From Archangium violaceum Cb vi76 (GTDB lineage Bacteria; Myxococcota; Myxococcia; Myxococcales; Myxococcaceae), in the NCBI RefSeq assembly GCF_000733295.1, contig NZ_JPMI01000011.1, positions 36,557 through 100,556 of the forward strand: a stretch of DNA of 64,000 bases, in the 5' to 3' direction. The position numbers and the translations under genes are program-made. The notes beneath the pieces were generated by a model. It ran no database searches. It saw only the letters and a program-made list of their open reading frames with translations, and was not told the origin of the DNA. Positions 17,485 to 24,862 of this stretch are shown here, piece by piece. The number at the start of each line of letters is the position of its first letter. Within the stretch, counting starts at the first letter, position 1.

Positions 17485-17821
17485 TGGATGGGCGTGCCCG
17501 TGCCGCGGTGCGGAGGATGCACCGGGGCGCGGGCGTGCTGTTGCTTGTGGTGTCGTTCATCCAGTTTTTCGGCTCGGCGTTGCAGGTGACGCCGCACTTC
17601 AGGGCGCCCGCCGGAGTGGGTGCCCACTGCGGGCCGCGCCTCGAGTCCGGGCGGCAGGGGATTCCCGTCTCTATAGGCGAATGAAGGCCCGGGCCAGGGA
17701 ACTCAGGCTCGACTCTTCGGAGTTGTTGTCGCAGGCCGGCCGCGCCGCCGCCCGGGCTGTCCTTGACTTGCCGACGGCGGCAGGCTCGCCTGAGCCATCC
17801 GTGTCAGATGGTGGAGGGTCC
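17485..17821. other. junction region between argB and the accessory island
   Basis: This 337-base stretch has no convincing complete gene. A 66-codon frame (17484-17684) starts at the argB stop and has one hydrophobic segment. Its stop overlaps an ATG at 17681 by four bases, and that ATG is in frame with the next gene. Host-like GC continues to about 17800, where base composition drops. This may be a host gene cut by the insertion of the island. No tRNA gene or clear attachment repeat is visible. Confidence 0.4.
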
Positions 17822-18850
17822 ATGAGGCGCGATTACAGGGACTGGTTGCGGAGCCAGGGCTATGACGAGGGGACGATCAACACCCAGCTCTCCCGCGTCG
17901 CTCGACTTGAGGCGTACTACGGCGAGCTCGATGGCCACTATGACCGGGACCATCTGGGAAGCCTTATCGAGCAGATGGCCTATTCGGTGGAGGACCAGCG
18001 TCGCAGTCGTCCGAACCCATCGAAGCTCCCGTTCGTCGGCAACATCCGGAACAACCTTGCCTCCTATAAAAGCGCTGTCCTTTTGTACCGCAGGTTCCGG
18101 GGCAGCGGCACGGTTGTGCCCTCGCCTCCTGCACCATCGCAGCCGAGTACCGCTCCGCCTCTACTGGCCGTTTCTGAGTCGTGGCCCCCACGACAAACCG
18201 AGCCCAAGTCCCTGGTGCCACGCGTTGGTCCGCAGACGCTCGTCGATTTCACGCTCGACGGTCGCTCAGCGCTTGAGGCGGTCATTGCGAGTTCGCAGTA
18301 CCGAACCGTGGCGCAGGCGATCGCCTCGTTGAGCCTCTTCTCGCACCCGCAGACGGTCCATCAGACGGGCGGCAAGGCGATCTTTCCGGCAATCCGCAAT
18401 CGAAGGCGCGTCGGCCAGATTGATGAGCACGAGGGCCGACGGGTTCTCCTGGACGACAACCAGAGTCCCACCGAGGCCTTCCTGTGGGCCAACGGCCTCA
18501 ACCGGCGCGGGCGAGACACGCAGTTCAATCATGTCTATGACATCAGCCTGGACGCAGACGCTTACACAGCACTGCCCAACATCTGCATGACCCCGGCTTT
18601 CATCGCCAAGCTGACCGATACCAATGAACAGGTGTGTCGGCTGCTCAGGTATCGTAGCTACCATCTGTACCAGTGGGTCCCGTCGGGGCACATACCACCG
18701 GAACGGCCGGAGGAGTACGAGGCGCTCGAATGGGCTGCCCCCTTGCCGCCCGTCGAAGACGTTCGCTCCATGCTGATCAATGCAATGGCCAGCAAGCCGA
18801 AGAACCGCACTGTTCGCGCGGCGCGAGAACTCGGATGGCTCTTCGGGTGA
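17822..18850 (+). CDS. unrecognised protein of a two-gene cassette, possible HNH-like C-terminal region
   Basis: A 342-residue protein. ATG 17822 follows GGAGGG; an in-frame ATG at 17681 would add 47 residues of host-like composition. Residues 1-95 are helical and resemble the core-binding (SAM-like) domain of tyrosine recombinases, but no catalytic recombinase domain follows. A Pro/Ser linker comes next, then a C-terminal domain with RGRDTQFNHVYD and YTALPNICMTPAFIAKLTD. The spacing of His and Asn there recalls an HNH core, but the final metal-binding His is not obvious. GC is clearly lower than in flanking genes. It precedes the uracil-DNA glycosylase by 109 bases on the same strand, suggesting a DNA-acting pair. 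Function is unknown. Confidence 0.75.
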   Translation: MRRDYRDWLRSQGYDEGTINTQLSRVARLEAYYGELDGHYDRDHLGSLIEQMAYSVEDQRRSRPNPSKLPFVGNIRNNLASYKSAVLLYRRFRGSGTVVPSPPAPSQPSTAPPLLAVSESWPPRQTEPKSLVPRVGPQTLVDFTLDGRSALEAVIASSQYRTVAQAIASLSLFSHPQTVHQTGGKAIFPAIRNRRRVGQIDEHEGRRVLLDDNQSPTEAFLWANGLNRRGRDTQFNHVYDISLDADAYTALPNICMTPAFIAKLTDTNEQVCRLLRYRSYHLYQWVPSGHIPPERPEEYEALEWAAPLPPVEDVRSMLINAMASKPKNRTVRAARELGWLFG

Positions 18851-18959
18851 CGCCTTTTCCGGGACGGTTGAGGGGGCGCGATGGTCTTTTGAGGGTACCC
18901 CCCCTGCGGATAGCCTTGCCCATAGGCGTTTAATCGCAAACAACCAAGGAGGCCGAATC

Positions 18960-19835
18960 ATGGCCAAGAAACGCGCATCGCCGCAGGGGCCGCTTCGATT
19001 CTGCGACATTGAGGTGCCTTATGCCCCGGCATGGAAGCTGCTCACCGACAATCCCAAATTCCGGGCTGCCCTCAAGAGGGCCGAAGCACGGATTGAGGCG
19101 GATGTCGCTGCGGGTACCTGTACACCGCCACGGGACCGCATCCTTCGGTTCCTGCAGGTGCCGCAGGTGCATGCCGTGGTCGTTGGTCAGGACCCGTATT
19201 CGCAGGCCGACTTGGCTACCGGGTTTGCTCTGGAAGTAGGGAACCTGACGTCATGGACGGAACTTACGAAGCGCTACTCCGATGACGACGATGGCTCCGT
19301 CAACGAAGCTGCGGCGGTGCGCTCGCTGGTGCGTTTGTTTTACATGACGGCTACCGATTGGAGCACAAAGCATGCAGATCGGCCGTCTTACAAGGAAGCG
19401 GCTGCGGCCGCTGACGCAGGCGGATTCTATCTGCTGCCGCCCAACGAATTGTTCAACCACTGGCAGCAGGTCGGCATTCTGCCTTTGAATGCGTCGCTGT
19501 CGACGCGTATCGGCATACCGCATGCGCACAGGCAGGCATGGACGACGGTGCGCCCCCTAATCGTGAAGCACATTACCGAGACGTGGCCTCATGCGCTCTG
19601 GTTCCTGTGGGGGAGTGCTGCTGTGGGGCGGTTCGCCAAACGGCTTCCCAGAGGCACGGCGTATCACGAGGCTGGCCATCCCAACCTGCAAGGCACAGCC
19701 CGAACCAACCAACGGTTCTTCTTCCTCGCCTCCGGGATTCCGGATACGTGGGAGAGGCTCAAGTGGACAGGCCCTGAGCAGTGCCCAAAAAATTCAACGC
19801 CTGCACCAGATGATCGTTCCGAGCCCAGCGCCTGA
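18960..19835 (+). CDS. family-1 uracil-DNA glycosylase-like protein
   Basis: A 291-residue protein with a strong ribosome site (AAGGAGG, 7 bases before ATG). UNG-family motifs are in order: the water-activating loop VVVGQDPYS (Asp near residue 77; the usual His after Tyr is Ser), the strand GILPLNASLSTRIG, and WFLWGSAAVGRFAKRL with a degenerate minor-groove loop EAGHPN in place of HPSPLS. An acidic insert and a long N-terminus make it larger than housekeeping UNG (about 225). It should excise uracil or a modified base from DNA. The divergent loops, low GC and partner gene argue for an accessory, perhaps phage-directed, enzyme. The last 20 or so residues may derive from a transposase remnant. 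Confidence 0.85.
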   Translation: MAKKRASPQGPLRFCDIEVPYAPAWKLLTDNPKFRAALKRAEARIEADVAAGTCTPPRDRILRFLQVPQVHAVVVGQDPYSQADLATGFALEVGNLTSWTELTKRYSDDDDGSVNEAAAVRSLVRLFYMTATDWSTKHADRPSYKEAAAAADAGGFYLLPPNELFNHWQQVGILPLNASLSTRIGIPHAHRQAWTTVRPLIVKHITETWPHALWFLWGSAAVGRFAKRLPRGTAYHEAGHPNLQGTARTNQRFFFLASGIPDTWERLKWTGPEQCPKNSTPAPDDRSEPSA

Positions 19836-19968
19836 GGCAGCGGCGAAGGCGGAACCGAAGAAGGAGCGCACGCCGCGGCTGACTTGGGCCGGGCTGCTGC
19901 GCAGGGCGCTCACGCTGGACGTCTTCGTCTGGGCCAAGTATGGCGGCAGGAGAACGGGGTTGGCGTAG
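19776..19968 (+). pseudogene. C-terminal remnant of an IS91/IS801-type transposase
   Basis: In a frame different from the glycosylase gene, the + strand encodes RTPRLTWAGLLRRALTLDVF followed by WAKYGGRRTGLA and a stop. Transposases of this type end in a similar block, with LDVF-x-Cys-x-x-Cys-Gly-Gly-Arg-Arg. Here both zinc-binding cysteines are replaced (Trp and Tyr). No N-terminal or catalytic part is present. The match is from memory of the family. The fragment overlaps the 3' end of the glycosylase gene, so the insertion probably rewrote that end. Confidence 0.6.
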
Positions 19969-20440
19969 CTGATGGCTCTCGAGCGCAGAGGGGTAGGGCG
20001 CTGCTGGTTCCAGGTTCTCCGGCAAGAAGTTGCCGGGTGGAGTTGTCGAGCAATGCCTCTCGGCAAGAAGTTGCCGCCCCTCGAGGGGACTCCTCTCTGA
20101 AGCCGCTCTGCCGACAGCGCTTGGTATGCCTCGTACTGATGCCTTAAACCGGGGCGCCCAATCCGAAGTCAGGCAACCCCAAAACAGGCACATCCCGTGA
20201 ACGGCTACCCAGCCTTCTATCTAGCTGCGCTATCCGTGCGTCTCGGGCATCCACCTCCATCATGCCCTGGCTACACCACGTCAGACGTCCTCCTGTCCAG
20301 CACCACGGTTCCGGTCACGTCGTGCCCGGCTCCTCTTCAACTAGGCCAACGCGGTGAACAGTTAACGCAGACGCTTCATGGGGGCTGGTTGAGTGGGGCA
20401 CGGCTTCATGCCGCAATGCTTCCGTGAGTTCGCTGTGGGC
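19969..20440. other. 472-base non-coding stretch after the transposase remnant
   Basis: No supported gene. It contains two copies of a small hairpin (20019-20036 and 20061-20076), a short palindrome around CCCTCGAGGG (20078-20087), and otherwise unstructured sequence of mixed composition. It looks like leftover transposon end and flank. Confidence 0.5.
20019..20076. repeat. two copies of a GGCAAGAAGTTGCC hairpin
   Basis: CCGGCAAGAAGTTGCCGG (20019-20036) and CGGCAAGAAGTTGCCG (20061-20076) are nearly identical palindromes with a four-base loop, 42 bases apart. They lie just beyond the transposase fragment and may be part of the original insertion-sequence terminus. Confidence 0.55.
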
Positions 20441-22309
20441 TCAGCGCCGAGGCTGGAACGTGCCCTCGGGGCTCTGGACGTAGGTGTACACGATGGGGAA
20501 GCGGAGAACGGCGGCGTCGGGGCTCCGGTCCACCTTGGCCGGAACAATGTCGAGGCCCAGTGCCGGTGGCAGGGCCGCGTGCGTCGTCACGCCAAAGCGC
20601 TCCCTGTTGTCATTCAGGGCCACGCCGCAGAAGGGGACAGGTGGGCCCTCGGGCGTCGGGTACACCCGATCGAAGGAGATGTAGACCCGATCCGGGAAGA
20701 CCTTCGCCTCGCCGGTCACCTTCAAGACCTCCTTATCGTTTAGGAGCATTATGCCCACCACGGGCCCCGTCCTGACGTTGATGGCATTGGCACACTCCTG
20801 CACCGAATCCTCCGAGCCCGCACAGGTGAAGGTCTCCAGTTCGACCTGCATGACGGGATGGAGACCCAGGCGCTTGGCCGTAGCGCGGGCCTCGGGAGGA
20901 CACTGCTCGAGGATGAGGCCCATGTCCGGGCGTACTGGCGTGGTCGCGCAGGCTGCGAGGTGTGCCGAGGCGGCGCAGGTGCAGAGTAGCGCGCACAGGC
21001 CGCTGAGAGGCCGGGATGGCATGGGCTGGACGGAGGTGTCATCGGCTCGGCTGGAGTGAACCATAGGGTGGGGTCCTTTCTCGGGAGTAACCGCGCCAGA
21101 GCACACCATCTCCACCGCGGATACGCACCCGGCGCGAACGGCCTTTCCCCCTATTCCGAGTAGCACCCAGGCGAGGACGACCACCAGGAGCGCCAGCCCG
21201 CCATACGCCCACCATCCCGGAGACTTTCGCGCGTTCGTTGTCTGTCCGGCTGGTGAAGGTGCCTGCGCCTTTGTCTCTTCGCGAGGCGGCTCGGGGTCCT
21301 CATCGGGTCGAGGTGTGGGTTCCTCTGACTGCTGGGCTGGTTCTCCTCTTGCCCCCAGGGCTGTCTCAGGCCGCCCCACCTCGAAGGCATAGGGCACACT
21401 CCAGTGCTCCGCCTTCCCCTCCGCCTCCAACATCCGCATCAGTTCCTCGTGAACAGCCCGGGCGTTCGGAGGGCGCTGCTCCGGCTTCTTTGCGAGCAGC
21501 CGCAGCGTCAGGTCGTTCAGGTCCGGAGGTACTCGCGGATCGAGTCGGATCGGAGGAGTGGGAGGCAGCAGTTCGATGGCGAGCGCGAGCTCCGCCCGGG
21601 GCATCCGGGGATTGAAGGGGTGGCAGTCCGTGAGAGTCTCGTAGAGCAGGGCTCCGAAGGCGTAGAGGTCCATGGCTGGAGTGGCGGGGAGGCGTGCTCC
21701 GGTCTCCCACGCGCCACCAAGCAGGAAGGCCGCGCACTCGGGAGGCAGGTTGTGGAACGTGCTTGGGGGCAACACCTCCGTCAGCGTGTATGCCCCCGGC
21801 AGGTACACCGAGCCGAAGTCGATGAGGAAGGGCCTCTCGTCGCCGTCCCTGATGAGGATGTTGTCGGCTTTGAGGTCCCGGTGCACCAAGCCTCGCTCGT
21901 GTAGCTCCGCCAGGACCCGAGCCACCTCGGCCAGCTCGCCCACGAAGCGGGACAGCGACGCCTGCGTCTTCCAACGCCAGGCGTTGAAGGTGCAGCCGGG
22001 GATGTGTTCGGTCACGACGAAGAAGAAGCCCGATTCCAGGTCCGGCCAGCGTCCCAGCTCGCGCACCTCGGGCAGGTGGGGGTGGCGGAAATGTCCCAGC
22101 GCGACGGCCTCCCGGAAGGCCCGCTCATCCGTACGCGTCTCGTCCTCTCTGTTCGCTGGCCGCGTGGCCACCTTCATGGAGTATTCACGGCTCTCATGCT
22201 CCACGAGCAGGACGGTGGAGAATCCTCCAGCGCCCAGACGGCGCACCACCCGGTAGTGCCTCACGGCATCTCCTGGCTGGAGCAGGTCCGGATGCAAGGG
22301 GCTCGTCAT
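20441..22309 (-). CDS. membrane Ser/Thr protein kinase with C-terminal secreted-type domain
   Basis: A 622-residue Hanks-type kinase. The Gly-rich loop is LGAGGFSTVLLVEHE; the ATP Lys is in YSMKVA, the catalytic loop is HRDLKADNIL (near residue 140), and the metal Asp is in IDFGSVY. The kinase looks active. A Pro/Glu linker and a transmembrane segment (about 365-385) follow. The outer part contains a second hydrophobic stretch that reads as a lipoprotein signal (ending HLAAC, near residue 450), then a domain starting QCPPEARATAKRLG. That could be an in-frame fusion of a kinase and a lipoprotein gene, or an internally started second product (ATG at 21064 or 21022). The start overlaps the DUF2381 gene by four bases, so they form an operon. 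Confidence 0.85.
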   Translation of the reverse strand: MTSPLHPDLLQPGDAVRHYRVVRRLGAGGFSTVLLVEHESREYSMKVATRPANREDETRTDERAFREAVALGHFRHPHLPEVRELGRWPDLESGFFFVVTEHIPGCTFNAWRWKTQASLSRFVGELAEVARVLAELHERGLVHRDLKADNILIRDGDERPFLIDFGSVYLPGAYTLTEVLPPSTFHNLPPECAAFLLGGAWETGARLPATPAMDLYAFGALLYETLTDCHPFNPRMPRAELALAIELLPPTPPIRLDPRVPPDLNDLTLRLLAKKPEQRPPNARAVHEELMRMLEAEGKAEHWSVPYAFEVGRPETALGARGEPAQQSEEPTPRPDEDPEPPREETKAQAPSPAGQTTNARKSPGWWAYGGLALLVVVLAWVLLGIGGKAVRAGCVSAVEMVCSGAVTPEKGPHPMVHSSRADDTSVQPMPSRPLSGLCALLCTCAASAHLAACATTPVRPDMGLILEQCPPEARATAKRLGLHPVMQVELETFTCAGSEDSVQECANAINVRTGPVVGIMLLNDKEVLKVTGEAKVFPDRVYISFDRVYPTPEGPPVPFCGVALNDNRERFGVTTHAALPPALGLDIVPAKVDRSPDAAVLRFPIVYTYVQSPEGTFQPRR

Positions 22310-23202
22310 GGTGACACCTTCAGTTCCTCAAGCCGCAGCGTTCGGGGTCCGTCTTCCTCCAGGGTCAGAGAGATGCAGCCGCTCCCCTCTGGTAGGGGGA
22401 CGGCGAAGGTGTGGAACTGGTAGTGCCCGGACTCACCCGAGGTCACACGCGTGGGCAGGCTCTCGTCCCCGATTTTTTTTCCTGAATCCCGGCGGCACCC
22501 CGTCTCCAGCCGGGCCCGGATGAGTCTCCAGGGCGTGGGGACGTGCCGGGCCTGGATGAGCACCGTCACGAAGAGAAGCCCGTCCATCCGGAGGACGGAG
22601 CCCGCCGAGGCCCGAATGCGCCTGGAGTACGTGGTGACCTGCTCACTGTCCGGAAGCGCGAGGGCCAGCCTGGGACGGACCGTTCCTGGCTCGTGGCTCA
22701 CGAGTAGGCCCCTGGCGATCGCGCCTGCCTCATCCGTGTTCGCCGCATCCGTTCGCAGGGGCTGCATCCGCGCCCTGGATACCCACGCTTCGGCGTCCAC
22801 CGTGTCCTCGCGGGTGACGAGTGCCAGTGTCAGGGTGAGAGGCTCTCCGGCCTTCGTACGTCCCGTTACCGGCAGCAGGAGCCGTTCCCCCTGGGCCAGG
22901 TCCTTCACAGGGGAGATGACCAGGGAGCCCTCTCCCAGTGGGGCTACCTCGACGCGCCCCTGGAGTTCGGACCCTGGGCGCGCATGCGGTTCCAGGAAGT
23001 CCAGGAAGCGCACGCGCGTCACCGTGCCCGCGGCCACGTACAGCAGGGCAGGTGCCTCCGGCCCTCCCTCGACGAGGAGGGTGCCCCGCCGCAACTCCCG
23101 CGAGGAGGCATGCGCCTTCGTCGCTGTCGTGAAGACGATGAGGGCCCAGAACAGGAGGAGCCAGGAACGAGGACGCACGAAGCCTCCAAAAGGAGGCGGC
23201 AC
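22306..23202 (-). CDS. DUF2381-family secreted protein
   Basis: A 298-residue protein with a clear signal peptide (RSWLLLFWALIVF, cleavage after AHA). The mature part is beta-rich and matches the myxobacterial DUF2381 pattern: RRGTLLVEGG near the N-terminus, VARF-like strand repeats, and QGERLLLPVTGRTKAGEPL in the middle. In myxobacteria this family is regularly encoded just before a membrane Ser/Thr kinase of the type found here, and the 4-base ATGA overlap confirms coupling. A likely role is an exported partner or ligand-binding protein for the kinase's outer domain; this is inference. An A8 run in the coding strand (22473-22480) could allow slippage. Confidence 0.85.
   Translation of the reverse strand: MPPPFGGFVRPRSWLLLFWALIVFTTATKAHASSRELRRGTLLVEGGPEAPALLYVAAGTVTRVRFLDFLEPHARPGSELQGRVEVAPLGEGSLVISPVKDLAQGERLLLPVTGRTKAGEPLTLTLALVTREDTVDAEAWVSRARMQPLRTDAANTDEAGAIARGLLVSHEPGTVRPRLALALPDSEQVTTYSRRIRASAGSVLRMDGLLFVTVLIQARHVPTPWRLIRARLETGCRRDSGKKIGDESLPTRVTSGESGHYQFHTFAVPLPEGSGCISLTLEEDGPRTLRLEELKVSP
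22473..22480 (-). repeat. A8 homopolymer inside the DUF2381 gene
   Basis: Eight consecutive A (coding strand) encode part of GKKI. It stands out in GC-rich DNA and would cause a frameshift if one base were lost or gained, truncating the last quarter of the protein. Confidence 0.6.
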
Positions 23203-23279
23203 GCTAAAGGACCCAGCCAGCCTCGGGCAAGGATTGCTCGACGGTTGCGGTCACGTCGTAGCGGGTGACTCGGGAAATA

Positions 23280-23297
23280 GGGTCCGCTTCGGGACCC
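23280..23297 (-). terminator. possible hairpin terminator
   Basis: GGGTCC and GGACCC pair around a six-base loop (GCTTCG). It sits 16 bases beyond the stop of the unrecognised minus-strand gene. There is no following T run, so a rho-independent role is uncertain. Confidence 0.35.
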
Positions 23298-23312
23298 TGC
23301 CGGCGTACACGC

Positions 23313-23975
23313 CTAATGCAAGTCGAGCAGTCTGTCCCAACGATACAGCGCTTCAAGCACCCATCCTGGTCGTACTCCAGAGATGCGCTCGAACTTCGAT
23401 GCATCCATCGTGTCGAGGTGCTCGCGCCATAAGGCGAGATCCATCACGACTTCCGGGTGGCTCAGTAGCTTCCTGTCCGTGAACGGAAGAATCTGGGGCA
23501 ATTGGCGGAGGATGGCCTCGACACAGTTCTCTCTCGTCGCCCGAGCCATTCGCTCCGAAGCGACTTCGAGACGTGAACGGACGGAGTCTCCTCCCTCGGG
23601 GCACCAGGCATCCATGGCCCAACCACATGCGGCGGTCATGAGCTCCTCCAGGTCCAGGAACGTATTCAGCTTCTTATGGAGGTAACGCCCGTGTTGGAGT
23701 GAGTCCCAGGAGTGCAGTACTGCCTTGATGCGTGGCGCGGTGCGCTCCGCACTGTCGGGCGCGGGTCCACAAATCGCGAAGAACAGCGCGCCCCAGGCCG
23801 TTTCACGTACGACCGGCTCATGCGATGCGTTGATGTGGCGGTAGCTCTTCCCCAAGGTGTCGGACAGGCCGCTGAGCGTCTCCCAGTAGTCGTGAAGCCG
23901 CCAGGCTGGGCGCTCCTGCTGAAAGTCGACGACTTCGTGGGTGAACACGACTTCATCGGGGGCCACCGTGCGCAA
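23313..23975 (-). CDS. hypothetical protein, 220 residues
   Basis: I do not recognise a family. The frame is open from a TTG at 23975 (an in-frame stop lies just upstream), with no ribosome site. The product is soluble and alpha-helical, rich in Leu, Glu, Arg and Trp, with no signal peptide or membrane segment. Its make-up (acidic, helical, single domain, low-GC island) would suit an immunity-type protein. A 65-codon frame ends 15 bases upstream on the same strand and could be the tail of a lost toxin gene; this is speculation. The weak start means the N-terminus, or the whole gene, may be damaged. Confidence 0.5.
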   Translation of the reverse strand: MRTVAPDEVVFTHEVVDFQQERPAWRLHDYWETLSGLSDTLGKSYRHINASHEPVVRETAWGALFFAICGPAPDSAERTAPRIKAVLHSWDSLQHGRYLHKKLNTFLDLEELMTAACGWAMDAWCPEGGDSVRSRLEVASERMARATRENCVEAILRQLPQILPFTDRKLLSHPEVVMDLALWREHLDTMDASKFERISGVRPGWVLEALYRWDRLLDLH

Positions 23976-24264
23976 TCCATGTGGAGGCGGTTAGGGGCCG
24001 TTGAGTTGGTACTGCTTTCCGTACCGGCGCCCTTCCTCCTTCGCCTTGCGTCTGATTGTGCTCATGGAGCCATGAAGGAAGGACGGCAGCTGGAGCGTGG
24101 TCATCTGGCAGCGCTCCATGGCGCGTGGATGCTGATGTGTCTGTGGGCCAGTTTCATGGAGTGGGGCAGTCCTCCTGACTAAGGACACCTGCCTGCCTGA
24201 GTCAACCGTGGCGCGATCCAGGCGACAACCTCGTTCCCGCGCAAGCGTGGGATAGGCTCATGTC

Positions 24265-24704
24265 ATGTCGCTCAGCTCCTCTTCGCCCGTCAGCTACCCC
24301 GTCAGCTACCACGGGTGGCGCATCGCGCTGCTCACCGTCTCCGCGGACGTGGTGACGTACTTCGGAGACCTGCTGCGTGCCCGGGGACATGAGCTGGTGG
24401 CGCTGGTGCTCCCCGCTGGGCAGGGCGGTCCCCGGCCCCAGGACGAGCAGGGCTGGTCCGTCATGCATCAGCTCGTTCGCGCGGCTCCTCCTGGCACCGA
24501 CGTGCTCATCGCCAGTCAGCCCGCCCACCTCGCGTCCCTGCTCGCGGCGGTGCGTCCGGATTTCGTCCTCAGCTTCTTCTTCCCCTGGCGCATCCCTCCC
24601 GAGGCGTTCTCCGTGCCCCCTCTGGGCACCTGAACGTCCACCCCTCTCTGCAGTGCGGCAATGGTCCACTGTGCGTCCTTCAGTCCGAGCCCTGGCGGGA
24701 CTGA
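24265..24704 (+). pseudogene. truncated, frameshifted formyltransferase (Fmt-like)
   Basis: The frame from ATG 24265 encodes the N-terminal Rossmann half of a methionyl-tRNA formyltransferase-like protein (WRIALLTVSADVVTYF, then RPDFVLSFFFPWRIPPEAF) and stops at 24631-24633. The next conserved block, NVHPSL, which contains the catalytic His, continues in another frame (GHLNVHPSL from about 24622). That frame loses similarity at once and stops at 24704. The folate-binding and C-terminal parts are missing. The gene is therefore both frameshifted and truncated, presumably by the rearrangements that built this island. Confidence 0.7.
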
Positions 24705-24862
24705 GGGCCCTCGCGGCCCCCCGTGCGCTCCCGTCCCTTTGTGCAGTACGCTGCACATGGGCTCGGGCGCACTGCGTCAGATGGGTGGCACCCCATGCCT
24801 CAAGTTCCTCATTTCCCTGGGCTTCGTGCCCGGCATGGTCGTTGTAGGGGGATCTACCCACC

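Noticed and set aside
17484..17684. 66-codon frame with a hydrophobic segment after argB
   Set aside because: No ribosome site at the GTG and no family. It is kept only as part of the junction description.
17640..17685. Sequence TCGAGTCC resembling a tRNA T-arm near the island's left edge
   Set aside because: No acceptor stem, anticodon arm or CCA-side pairing could be built, so it is not a tRNA gene or fragment.
23991..24188. 65-codon minus-strand frame ending RRYGKQYQLNGP
   Set aside because: Too short and without a ribosome site to call a gene; noted only as a possible relic of a toxin tail.
24661..24862. Possible continuation of the formyltransferase before the giant membrane-protein gene
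   Set aside because: None of the three frames shows the folate-binding or C-terminal motifs; no gene seen.
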